The position numbers were made by a program, and so were the translations under genes. A stretch of DNA of 18,675 nt from Candidatus Zhuqueibacterota bacterium 4484_87 (GTDB lineage Bacteria > Zhuqueibacterota > Zhuqueibacteria > Thermofontimicrobiales > Thermofontimicrobiaceae): positions 1-18,675 of the forward strand of contig NATN01000065.1 of NCBI GenBank assembly GCA_002085355.1. The letters are read 5' to 3'. This document shows positions 6,550-14,504 of this stretch, one piece after another (the stretch's first letter is position 1; the number at the start of each line of letters is the position of its first letter). The notes below the pieces were generated by a model. It was not told the DNA's origin, made no database searches, and saw only the letters and a list, made by a program, of their open reading frames with translations.

Positions 6550-7659
6550 ATGAAAATTAACTCGCTTGAATTGACAAATTTTCGAAACTTGCATCAGCAA
6601 GCAATTCAATTTGGTGAGAAAAAAAATTTTTTTATCGGAAACAATGCGCAAGGAAAAACTAATTTATTAGAGGCTATTTATTTACTCTGTCTGACAAAAA
6701 GTTTTCGTACAAATCATGACAAAGAAGCAATTTCGTTTTCAGCAGAGCAATACATTATAAAAGGTGATTTTACTTTAGATAATGGTAATCCGCAACGAAT
6801 AGTATTGGCCTGTTCTCATAAAGAAGGAAAGCAGCTTTCCCTCAACAGAAAAAGAGTCAATAGAGTTGCAGATTTCATTGGCGATTTGCCAATTGTAATT
6901 TCCTCTCCGGACGAGTACGAAATTACGATCGGTCCGCCTCCTGAACGGAGAAAGTTTTTTGATATTTTAATATCTCAACTTGACCGAAGATACCTTCATT
7001 ATTTAGTAGAATATCTTCGGATCGTAAAACAAAAAAGCGCTATCCTTCAGCAATGGAAACAAGAAAAAACAAGTAATGCAAAAATAATCGATCCCTGGAA
7101 CGAGCGATTAGCTGAAATCGGAGCGCAAATAATTTACCGACGCCATCAATTTACCTATAAACTTTCTCTGCATTTAAATCAAATTTATGCTTCATTAACA
7201 CAAACCCGGGAAAAGCTGGAAATATCATACCAGCCCAATTTAAAATTTCAGGAGTCGGATGATATTCAAAAGATTTTTCACGATGAATTGAATATCAATT
7301 TATCCAAAGAAATTCAACGCGGCGTTTGTTTGATTGGTCCTCACCGCGATGATTTTATTTTCAAAGTAAACGATCACGAACTAAAAAAATACGGTTCGCG
7401 CGGTCAGCATAAAACTGTGCTCATTGCCCTTGCATTGGCAGAATATGATTTAATTTATTCATTGAAAAATGAAAAGCCGATTATTCTGATTGATGACTTA
7501 TTTTCCGAATTAGATAATGAGCGAGAAAAGCTAATTTTAAAAAAATTAACGCAGACCGGTCAAGTATTTTTAACAGGCACTGAGATTCAGGCAAATACAG
7601 CAAATGAACAAGCAGCGTTTTTTTTCGTTGAAGATGGAAAAGTAATGCAACAAAAGTGA
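6550..7659 (+). CDS. recF: DNA replication and repair protein RecF
   Basis: RecF is an SMC-like ATPase that helps load RecA at single-strand gaps and supports restart of stalled forks. The 369-residue protein has Walker A GNNAQGKT (30-37), the ABC-type signature region YGSRGQHKT (about 281-289), and Walker B ILIDDLFSELD (about 312-322). The conserved LIGPHRDDF segment lies before the signature. Length and layout are standard. It begins 9 bases after dnaN, and its stop codon overlaps the dciA start (TGATG), indicating coupled translation. Confidence 0.97.
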   Translation: MKINSLELTNFRNLHQQAIQFGEKKNFFIGNNAQGKTNLLEAIYLLCLTKSFRTNHDKEAISFSAEQYIIKGDFTLDNGNPQRIVLACSHKEGKQLSLNRKRVNRVADFIGDLPIVISSPDEYEITIGPPPERRKFFDILISQLDRRYLHYLVEYLRIVKQKSAILQQWKQEKTSNAKIIDPWNERLAEIGAQIIYRRHQFTYKLSLHLNQIYASLTQTREKLEISYQPNLKFQESDDIQKIFHDELNINLSKEIQRGVCLIGPHRDDFIFKVNDHELKKYGSRGQHKTVLIALALAEYDLIYSLKNEKPIILIDDLFSELDNEREKLILKKLTQTGQVFLTGTEIQANTANEQAAFFFVEDGKVMQQK

Positions 7660-7946
7660 TGGAAATAGCTGTGGAAACTATTGGCGACGCACTGGCAAAA
7701 TTATTAAGTCAATTGGGTCTAGAAAAGGAAGTTCAGCGGAGTCAATTATTAGTAGATTGGCCCGAAGTGGTCGGTGAGCAAATCGCCAAAGTGACAGAAG
7801 CAGAAAGAATAGAAGATCGCATTTTATTTATAAAAGTAAAACACAGCGTTTGGCGCAATGAATTATATTTTCGCAAAGCTGACTTGATAAAAAAATTGAA
7901 CAAACATGCCGGCCAAAATTTGGTAAAAGATATCCGGTTTTATTAA
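7659..7946 (+). CDS. dciA: DciA-type (DUF721) protein, probable replicative helicase operator
   Basis: A 95-residue protein of the DUF721 family. Its conserved pattern is visible: DWPEVVGEQIAKVTEAERI, then ILFIKVKHSVWRNELYF, then KKLNKHAG. DciA proteins are the ancestral bacterial partners that help load the DnaB helicase in genomes lacking DnaC or DnaI. The start ATG overlaps the recF stop (TGATG); a GTG one codon earlier (7656) is also in frame but less likely. The place between recF and gyrB is typical for the family. No DnaC or DnaI is present in this window, which agrees with DciA doing this job but does not prove it. Confidence 0.88.
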   Translation: MEIAVETIGDALAKLLSQLGLEKEVQRSQLLVDWPEVVGEQIAKVTEAERIEDRILFIKVKHSVWRNELYFRKADLIKKLNKHAGQNLVKDIRFY

Positions 7947-7967
7947 TAAAGAGGTAAAATAACGCTT

Positions 7968-9203
7968 ATGGATGACAAAGAAAAGCAGCAAGTAGAACAG
8001 AGCAGCGAACAATACGATGCCAAAAAAATCACTATTTTAAAAGGTTTAGAGGCAGTCAGAAAAAGACCAGCTATGTACATTGGTGATGTTTCTGTACGCG
8101 GCCTTCACCATCTGGTCTATGAAGTCGTGGATAATAGTATCGACGAAGCTCTTGCAGGATATTGCTCAAAGATAGAAGTTGTAATTGGAGAAGATAATAC
8201 CATTACCGTGTCGGATGACGGACGAGGAATTCCCGTTGATTTGCATCCGGAGCAGAAAAAGTCTGCCTTGGAAGTCGTAATGACGGTTTTGCATGCTGGC
8301 GGAAAGTTTGACAAAAAATCCTACAAAGTTTCCGGAGGCTTGCACGGAGTAGGTGTTTCTGTAGTGAACGCGTTGTCTGAATGGTGCGAAGTGGAAGTGT
8401 ACCGCGATGGGAAAATTTACTATCAAAAATATCATCGGGGACAACCGTTGGCACCAGTCGAAGAAAAAGGAGAGACAAAAAAGACCGGCACAAAGACGAA
8501 ATTTTTACCGGATAAAGAAATTTTCAGAAAAATAAAATTCAGCTATGAAATTCTATGCGAAAGATTGCGGGAGCTCTCTTTTCTCAATAAAGATTTAACG
8601 ATAAAAATCACTGATAAAAGAGACGGCAGAAGCGATACTTTTCGTTCCAAAGGCGGAATTATTGAATTTGTTAAATATTTAGATCAAAATCGTACGCCGA
8701 TTCATAAAAAAGTAATTTACATCAGCGGTGAAAAAGAAGATGTGCCGGTAGAAGTTGCTTTTCAATATAACAGCGGATACACAGACAATATTTTTTCTTA
8801 CGTGAATAATATTCATACCATAGAAGGCGGATCACACCTTGTTGGATTTAAAAGTGCATTGACGCGGACTATCAATAATTATGCGACTAAAAATAAAATG
8901 CTAAAAAATGTGAATTTCTCTCTTTCCGGAGACGATGTTCGGGAAGGTTTGACGACAATTATCAGCATCAAACACACTGATCCACAATTCGAAGGACAGA
9001 CAAAAACTAAATTGGGCAACAGTGAAGTAAAAGGAATTGTTGAGAGTATTGTCGGAGACGGATTGTCGTTGTTTTTTGAAGAGAATCCGTCGGAAGCGAA
9101 GCGAATTATTGAAAAATGTGTTTCAGCAGCGCGCTCGATCAGCAAAACAGGGACGGGATCGGAGATTTCAGGCAATTTTGCCCCTAAAAGGAAAAATTCT
9201 TAA
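7968..9203 (+). CDS. gyrB: DNA gyrase subunit B, N-terminal part of a disrupted gene
   Basis: This reading frame encodes the ATPase half of GyrB. The GHKL motifs are intact: EVVDNSIDEALAG, SDDGRGIPV, HAGGKFD and SGGLHGVGVSVVNALS, followed by the transducer domain (SGDDVREGLTTIISIKH, FEGQTKTKLGNSE). It reads normally to EKCVSAAR (codon ending at 9134). Intact relatives then continue with roughly 50 residues (REAARKARELTRRK, LPGKLADC, VEGDSAGG) before SAKQGRDR. Here those residues are missing, and this frame runs into unrelated residues ending at a stop at 9203. The GyrB sequence resumes at 9139 in another frame. A ribosome binding site (AAAGAGG) precedes the ATG. As written, the product would lack the whole TOPRIM domain and be inactive as gyrase; an assembly error is likely. 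Confidence 0.93.
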   Translation: MDDKEKQQVEQSSEQYDAKKITILKGLEAVRKRPAMYIGDVSVRGLHHLVYEVVDNSIDEALAGYCSKIEVVIGEDNTITVSDDGRGIPVDLHPEQKKSALEVVMTVLHAGGKFDKKSYKVSGGLHGVGVSVVNALSEWCEVEVYRDGKIYYQKYHRGQPLAPVEEKGETKKTGTKTKFLPDKEIFRKIKFSYEILCERLRELSFLNKDLTIKITDKRDGRSDTFRSKGGIIEFVKYLDQNRTPIHKKVIYISGEKEDVPVEVAFQYNSGYTDNIFSYVNNIHTIEGGSHLVGFKSALTRTINNYATKNKMLKNVNFSLSGDDVREGLTTIISIKHTDPQFEGQTKTKLGNSEVKGIVESIVGDGLSLFFEENPSEAKRIIEKCVSAARSISKTGTGSEISGNFAPKRKNS

Positions 9204-9753
9204 TGTGGAAAAAGCGCGTTTAGATAAAATTCTTTCCAATGATGAAATTCGCACCATTGTCACTGCGCTGGGGACCGGCATCGGAAAGGATAATTTCGAC
9301 ATCTCGCGTTTGCGTTACTACAAAATAATCATTATGACCGACGCTGACGTGGACGGAGCTCATATCAGGACGCTGCTACTCACATTCTTTTTCCGTTATA
9401 TGAAAGAATTAATTGAACAAGGTCATATTTACATTGCTCAGCCGCCTTTGTACCGTGTGTTCAAAGGAAAACAAGAAATTTTCGTTTATGAAGACGATGA
9501 ACTCCAGACATCAATTGAGCGTATAGGCAAAAACAATGTAAATATCCAGCGCTATAAAGGTCTGGGAGAAATGAATCCGGATCAGCTCTGGAAAACTACG
9601 ATGGATAGTGAAACCAGAACTTTACTGCAAGTCACTATCGAAGAAGCAGCAGCCGCGGATTTGATTTTTTCCACACTTATGGGCGATAAAGTGGAACCGA
9701 GAAGAAAATTTATCGAAGAAAATGCAAAATATGTTCGCAATTTAGATATTTAA
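9139..9753 (+). pseudogene. gyrB: DNA gyrase subunit B, C-terminal part, out of frame
   Basis: GyrB sequence resumes at SAKQGRDRRFQAILPLKG and continues to the normal C-terminus AKYVRNLDI. It contains the TOPRIM DxD metal-binding motif (MTDADVDGAHIR), YIAQPPLYRV, and the C-terminal RYKGLGEMNPDQLW and MGDKVEPRR segments. The catalytic-glutamate motif EGDSAGG that should come just before SAKQ is absent. The open frame extends back to 9037, but the 9037-9138 part is only the alternate frame of the N-terminal coding region. From 7968 to the stop the gene is 1786 bases, one base more than a multiple of three; the missing piece should therefore be 3n+2 bases, near 150. gyrA begins 70 bases downstream. 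Confidence 0.93.
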
Positions 9754-9822
9754 TGTTTGTGTATTATTTTGAAAATATTTTTAAAGTCATCACAATTTGA
9801 GAAGGAAATTGAAAGAGAATAG

Positions 9823-12255
9823 ATGCAGATGAAAAGAGAAAAAGTAATTCCTATTTTTATTGAAGAAGAAATGAAAGATTCCTACATCGATTATTCGATG
9901 TCGGTAATTGTTTCACGCGCTTTGCCTGATGTTCGTGATGGATTAAAACCTGTTCATCGCCGGGTTTTATACGGAATGCATGAATTAGGTTTACGTCCTA
10001 ATTCTCAATTTAAAAAAAGCGCGCGTATCGTTGGTGAAGTTTTGGGTAAATTTCATCCCCATGGAGACTCAGCTGTTTACGATACGATGGTACGCATGGT
10101 ACAGGATTTTTCTCTCCGCTATCCGCTGGTAATGGGACAGGGAAATTTTGGATCAGTGGACGGAGATGCTCCCGCAGCGATGCGTTATACAGAAGCAAAA
10201 TTAGCTCACATTGCTGAAGAACTATTGCGGGATTTAGACAAAGATACTGTTGAATTTAAACCAAATTTCGATGAAACGCTGAAAGAACCGACTGTGCTGC
10301 CGTCTTTACTGCCGACTTTACTTGTCAATGGTTCTTCCGGAATTGCGGTAGGAATGGCGACAAATATTCCCCCTCATAATTTAGGCGAAGTTGTGGATGC
10401 TCTGGCAGCCATGATTGACAATCCGGACATTACAATTGATGAATTGAAAAACCATATTTTAGGACCAGATTTTCCTACGGGTGGGATTATTTATGGAAGA
10501 GGCGGCATAGATGAAGCTTACGCTACCGGACGAGGAAAAGTACTCATCAGAGCACGCGCAAATATCGAATCGGTGCGCGGCGGCAGGGAAAATATCATTA
10601 TTACTGAAATTCCCTACATGGTCAATAAAGCAAATTTAATCGAGAAAATCGCTGGTTTAGTGAATGCGAAAAAATTGGACGGAATCACTGAAATCAGAGA
10701 TGAATCTGATAAAGATGGTATGAGAATTGTGCTGGAGCTTCGCCGCGATATACAGCCTCATGTCATCCTCAATCAGTTGTATAAACATACACAAATGCAG
10801 GTTACTTTTGGCATCATCATGTTGGCGCTGGTAAACGGTGAGCCAAAAGTATTAAATTTGCAGCAAATTTTAAAACATTTTATAGATTTCCGGCACGAAA
10901 TAGTTGTTCGTCGAACAAAATATGAGCTGGACAAAGCTGAAAAGAGAGCCCATATTTTAGAAGGACTGAAAATTGCGCTGGATAATATTGATGAAATTAT
11001 TGAACTGATTAAAAAATCGCGCAATCCGGAAACAGCAAAGCAAAATTTAATGAAAAGATTCAAATTGTCGGAAATTCAGGCTCAGGCAATTTTGGATATG
11101 CGGTTGCAGCGATTGACAGGTCTGGAAAGAAAAAAGATTGAAGAAGAATATCTGGCAACAATTAAATTGATCAACAAATTGCGCGCAATTTTGGAAAGCA
11201 AGCAACTACGCATGCAGATTATCAAAGATGAATTGCAGGAATTGAAGAATAAATATGCGGACGAGCGTCGCACAGATATAATCGAAAAAATTGAAGAATT
11301 TTCCATCGAAGATATGATCGCCGAAGAAGATATGGTTATTACCATTACTCATAACGGTTTCATTAAAAGATTTCCCGTTTCGGGATTTCGGCGACAATCA
11401 AGAGGCGGAACAGGTTCATCTGGTGCGAGCGCACGCGCAGAGGATTTTGTTGAACATTTATTCATTGCGTCAACGCATCATTATATTTTAATTTTTACTG
11501 ACAAAGGGCGCTGCTACTGGCTGAAAGTTCACGAAATACCGCAGGCCGGAAAAGGCTCCAAAGGACGATCAATTGTCAATTTAATTGAGAAAGAGAAAAA
11601 AGAAAATATTCGTGCCATAGTGAATGTGCGAAATTTTGATGATGAACATTACGTGATTATGGCGACAAAAAAAGGTCTGGTGAAAAAGACCGTGCTTTCC
11701 GCTTTTGGAAATCCCCGCAAGGCAGGAATTAACGCGATCACTATTCACGAAGGCGATGATTTAATCACTGCGAATATCACGGACGGAAATCATGATATCG
11801 TGCTTGGTACTTATCACGGAAAAGCGATTCGTTTTCATGAAACCGAAGTGCGTCCCATGGGAAGACAGGCAGCAGGAGTTACCGGAATTCATACGTCGAA
11901 AGAAGATTTTGTCGTAGGTATGGTGACTGCGCAGAAAGGATCAAATTTATTAGTTGTCACCAAGAATGGATACGGAAAACGCACACCAATTGACGACTAT
12001 CGCGTTACGCGCAGAGGCGGGAAAGGAATTGTGACCGTAAAAATTACTGAAAAAGTCGGTCCAATGATCACAATAAAAGAAGTTCACGATGATGATGATT
12101 TAATGATTATTACGACCTCAGGAAAAGTGATTCGTCAGGGCGTGCAACAAATTCGTAAGATGGGAAGATCCACGCAGGGAATTCGTTTGATTCGTCTTTC
12201 TCAAAATGATCAAATCAGCGACGTTGCGCGTATTGTTAAAGAGAATAATTATTAG
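9823..12255 (+). CDS. gyrA: DNA gyrase subunit A
   Basis: GyrA cleaves and rejoins DNA and, with GyrB, introduces negative supercoils. The 810-residue protein has the winged-helix/tower breakage domain with the active-site tyrosine Tyr122 in AAMRYTE. In the quinolone pocket, HPHGDSAVYD gives Ser83 and Asp87, the usual susceptible residues. The C-terminal beta-pinwheel begins near residue 500 (TITHNGFIKRFPV). The GyrA box appears as QSRGGTG, departing from the consensus QRRGGRG; a later blade has TRRGGKG. An ATG two codons downstream (9829) is an alternative start. An A/G-rich site (AGAAGGAAA) lies upstream. It follows the broken gyrB and leads into an unrecognised gene after 46 bases, probably in one transcript. 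Confidence 0.97.
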   Translation: MQMKREKVIPIFIEEEMKDSYIDYSMSVIVSRALPDVRDGLKPVHRRVLYGMHELGLRPNSQFKKSARIVGEVLGKFHPHGDSAVYDTMVRMVQDFSLRYPLVMGQGNFGSVDGDAPAAMRYTEAKLAHIAEELLRDLDKDTVEFKPNFDETLKEPTVLPSLLPTLLVNGSSGIAVGMATNIPPHNLGEVVDALAAMIDNPDITIDELKNHILGPDFPTGGIIYGRGGIDEAYATGRGKVLIRARANIESVRGGRENIIITEIPYMVNKANLIEKIAGLVNAKKLDGITEIRDESDKDGMRIVLELRRDIQPHVILNQLYKHTQMQVTFGIIMLALVNGEPKVLNLQQILKHFIDFRHEIVVRRTKYELDKAEKRAHILEGLKIALDNIDEIIELIKKSRNPETAKQNLMKRFKLSEIQAQAILDMRLQRLTGLERKKIEEEYLATIKLINKLRAILESKQLRMQIIKDELQELKNKYADERRTDIIEKIEEFSIEDMIAEEDMVITITHNGFIKRFPVSGFRRQSRGGTGSSGASARAEDFVEHLFIASTHHYILIFTDKGRCYWLKVHEIPQAGKGSKGRSIVNLIEKEKKENIRAIVNVRNFDDEHYVIMATKKGLVKKTVLSAFGNPRKAGINAITIHEGDDLITANITDGNHDIVLGTYHGKAIRFHETEVRPMGRQAAGVTGIHTSKEDFVVGMVTAQKGSNLLVVTKNGYGKRTPIDDYRVTRRGGKGIVTVKITEKVGPMITIKEVHDDDDLMIITTSGKVIRQGVQQIRKMGRSTQGIRLIRLSQNDQISDVARIVKENNY

Positions 12256-12301
12256 TTAACGCGCTTTTATTCGAGCGACACAGGGAATTTGAGGATCACA
12301 G

Positions 12302-13570
12302 ATGGTAGCATCAATAGGGGAAACTGAAAAGAAACTACTGGCGGAGAGTTTACAGGAGCGGCTAATTGGCTCTAAAAACAGTGTTCTTTATTTGGATCTT
12401 TTAAAAGAGAGAATACCAACTTTTCTGAAAAATTATCTGCAAAATTCAGTAAAACGATTAGTGTACACCGAAGAGCCGATACAATTTAAAAATTCAAAAA
12501 GATTTGATTTTGATCATCCGAAAATAAAGCAATTGCGAAGTTCTTTGAATCAAGCATTTGAGGAAGTAGCCATTTTTCATCGCGATGAATTGATTCAGGC
12601 TATCAATAAAACGGTCAGCCTGCAATTTGATTTGCTTGTGCGGCCCAAAAAGACGTTGACAAAGATCTTTTACAGAAATAAATCTGATCAAATTAAGTCG
12701 GAAATGCTGCAAATGCTGCAGGGATTGCAGGACGGACGCGTTTATCTGAATGAAGTTTATTCCCGATTGCAGGAATTTGATCAGTTCCATGTTGTGGAAA
12801 CGGATTTCACAAAATTGCTGTCAGAAACGGAATCGGATGTTTACCATAAAAATTTTGTTGAAGTCTTTATTTCCGAAGTAAAAAGTTTTATGCAGTTTTT
12901 GGGGATGATACGCGGATATAATGGTCATGAAATAAAAATTGACTTAGTAAAATTACTTTTGGAAGCGCGAAATTTTCACGGACTGCAACGAGCATTTGAA
13001 CAATATCAATCTGAAACGATTGATTTACCATCTCTGGAGCGCTTGTTAACATCTTTCCTTGAAGAACAAAAGAATTTAGCGGTGGATAATAGCGGTGACG
13101 AAATAGATAATTTTTTCATGTACACATCTAGTCAGCCTCTAACAGAAACGGAAAGAGTCACTATCGTGAATGGTCAAACAGAACTTTCTGGAAACTCTGG
13201 CGTTAATGGATTTGAAGAAACTGTTCTCGTTACACAAAAGAAAAAAGTTAAAATCATCGATTCCGGCGATTCGGCAAATTGGATTATTGATCGAAATAAA
13301 ATTGAACAGCAACCGGAAGGACCTCTGGAACCGTTGCAAAAATTAATCGATGAAAAAAGCAGAAAAATGATCGTCAAGAAAATTTTTGATCAGGACTGTT
13401 CAGCTTATGAAAATTTCATAGAAAAATTGAACGAAATTGATAATTGGAAAAAAGCGAAAGAAGTAATCGAAATAGAGCTGCATCGACGACATATAATGCC
13501 ATTTTCTAAAGAAGCGTTACGATTGGGGGATTTAGCTTTTACAAGATATTTTCATGAAAAAACAATGTAA
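12302..13570 (+). CDS. Unrecognised 422-residue protein downstream of gyrA
   Basis: I do not recognise this protein. It has no signal peptide or membrane segment, so it is probably cytoplasmic. Residues 1 to about 255 are mainly helical and charged. Residues about 257-340 look flexible (rich in N, S, G, E and Q). The last 80 residues form another charged, predicted-helical block: LEPLQKLIDEKSRKMIVKKIF, then ENFIEKLNEIDNWKKAKEVIE, ending in PFSKEALRLGDLAFTRYF. No catalytic motif stands out. A GAGG ribosome binding site precedes the ATG. It sits 46 bases after gyrA and 18 bases before the FecR-domain gene, all on the same strand up to a terminator at 14375, so the three genes may form one unit. 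Base use resembles its neighbours, with no sign of recent transfer. Confidence 0.85.
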   Translation: MVASIGETEKKLLAESLQERLIGSKNSVLYLDLLKERIPTFLKNYLQNSVKRLVYTEEPIQFKNSKRFDFDHPKIKQLRSSLNQAFEEVAIFHRDELIQAINKTVSLQFDLLVRPKKTLTKIFYRNKSDQIKSEMLQMLQGLQDGRVYLNEVYSRLQEFDQFHVVETDFTKLLSETESDVYHKNFVEVFISEVKSFMQFLGMIRGYNGHEIKIDLVKLLLEARNFHGLQRAFEQYQSETIDLPSLERLLTSFLEEQKNLAVDNSGDEIDNFFMYTSSQPLTETERVTIVNGQTELSGNSGVNGFEETVLVTQKKKVKIIDSGDSANWIIDRNKIEQQPEGPLEPLQKLIDEKSRKMIVKKIFDQDCSAYENFIEKLNEIDNWKKAKEVIEIELHRRHIMPFSKEALRLGDLAFTRYFHEKTM

Positions 13571-13588
13571 AAATTTTAAGAGGTTGAT

Positions 13589-14368
13589 ATGAAAACAAAT
13601 CCTTTCGATCGTTTGAACTTTGGCGGCAGTTTGCTCATAATTTTATTGAGCGCGTTGTTAGTCATTCCTTTGGTTGGAGAAAAAACGAAATCTCTGAGCA
13701 AAGAAAAAAAAGGACTCATTACTTACAGCGCTGGTCGCGTGCGCAAAAAAGAAATCAATGCGGAGGATTGGAAACCGGCGACAGTGAATACATCCGTTTT
13801 AAGCGGAGACCGGGTGCGCACTTACAGAAAATCTCGCGCTGAACTGGAATTGGTGAAATTGGACGTCATCCGTATGGCGCCGGAAACGATTATTGATGTT
13901 GTTAAACTTTACGAAGAAACCAAAGATCGACAAAAAGAAACTCAGATTACTCTACAAAAAGGCGATATCTGGGCAAAGATCAAAAAGAAAGATAAAAATA
14001 CAAAATTTGACATTAATGCTCCGGTGGCGGTTGCTGCTATCACGGGCACTGTTTTACGCATGAATGTGGATGCAGATTCATCTACCGAGTTGAAAGTTTA
14101 TAACGGAGAAGTGCACATCACAAATGCACCGGAAAAGACAAATCTTGCTCCGCAATTTATCGGAGTCCATGAAGTCCCTGGTCCTCATGAAGTTCCGGGT
14201 CCCCATGAAGTTTCTGCTGAACAATGGATCTATATTGTGAAAAATATGCAGAAAATAAAATTGGACAAATACGGAAAAGTGACAGAAGTCGGAGATTTCA
14301 GCCTCAAAGATAAAGATGAGCAAACCGATTGGGTAAAATGGAATTTAGAGCGGGATAAATTAAGATAA
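13589..14368 (+). CDS. Membrane-anchored FecR-domain protein with short tandem repeats
   Basis: A 259-residue protein with a single hydrophobic N-terminal segment (about 13-30, LLIILLSALLVIPLVG), so it is exported and probably anchored in the inner membrane. The body matches a FecR-type beta domain: SAGRVRKK, LSGDRVRTYRKSRAEL, TLQKGDIWAKI, AAITGTVLRMNVD and ELKVYNGEV. FecR is best known as an iron-signal relay to sigma factors, but many FecR-domain proteins have no such partner. None is seen here: no ECF sigma factor and no TonB receptor, so the role is unknown. Residues 194-211 are three six-residue repeats (HEVPGP, HEVPGP, HEVSAE). An AGAGG ribosome binding site lies before the ATG. It is the last gene before a strong terminator. 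Confidence 0.82.
   Translation: MKTNPFDRLNFGGSLLIILLSALLVIPLVGEKTKSLSKEKKGLITYSAGRVRKKEINAEDWKPATVNTSVLSGDRVRTYRKSRAELELVKLDVIRMAPETIIDVVKLYEETKDRQKETQITLQKGDIWAKIKKKDKNTKFDINAPVAVAAITGTVLRMNVDADSSTELKVYNGEVHITNAPEKTNLAPQFIGVHEVPGPHEVPGPHEVSAEQWIYIVKNMQKIKLDKYGKVTEVGDFSLKDKDEQTDWVKWNLERDKLR
14168..14221 (+). repeat. Three in-frame 18-base tandem repeats (HEVPGP) in the FecR-domain gene
   Basis: Three consecutive 18-base units start CATGAAGT (14168, 14186, 14204) and encode HEVPGP, HEVPGP and HEVSAE. The first two units differ mostly at third codon positions, so the amino-acid repeat has been kept while the DNA diverged; the third is degenerate. The repeat length keeps the frame. Confidence 0.85.
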
Positions 14369-14374
14369 ATTTTG

Positions 14375-14415
14375 AAAAGAAGCTGGGTTGCAATGCGTTC
14401 CAGCTTCTTTTTTTT
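14375..14415 (+). terminator. Strong intrinsic terminator after the FecR-domain gene
   Basis: AAAAGAAGCTGG (14375-14386) and CCAGCTTCTTTT (14400-14411) form a 12-bp perfect stem around a 13-base loop, and the T run continues to 14415. It ends the plus-strand transcript. The A run on the left gives a T tract in the other orientation, so it may also stop transcripts of the convergent minus-strand gene. Confidence 0.88.
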
Positions 14416-14504
14416 AATTGCAACTATCGATTGATTTATTTGCCTAAAATTCAAACCAACCTGTAAAATAACTTCCTAATATTAAATTTTTTTGAAAATC
14501 CGTA

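Noticed and set aside
9037..9138. Open reading frame upstream of the second gyrB part that could serve as its own N-terminus
   Set aside because: These bases read as conserved GyrB in the first frame (DGLSLFFEENPSEAKRII), so this frame is only an alternate reading of the same DNA.
9123..9144. Repeated TCAGCA on both sides of the gyrB junction as a possible deletion by recombination
   Set aside because: Both copies are still present, so a simple recombination between them cannot have produced the deletion.
9120..9203. Programmed ribosomal frameshift in gyrB
   Set aside because: No slippery site explains the loss of about 50 conserved residues; a frameshift alone cannot restore EGDSAGG.
14168..14221. 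Short tandem repeats as a possible CRISPR-like or mobile repeat
   Set aside because: Units are directly adjacent without spacers, in frame, and encode a protein repeat.
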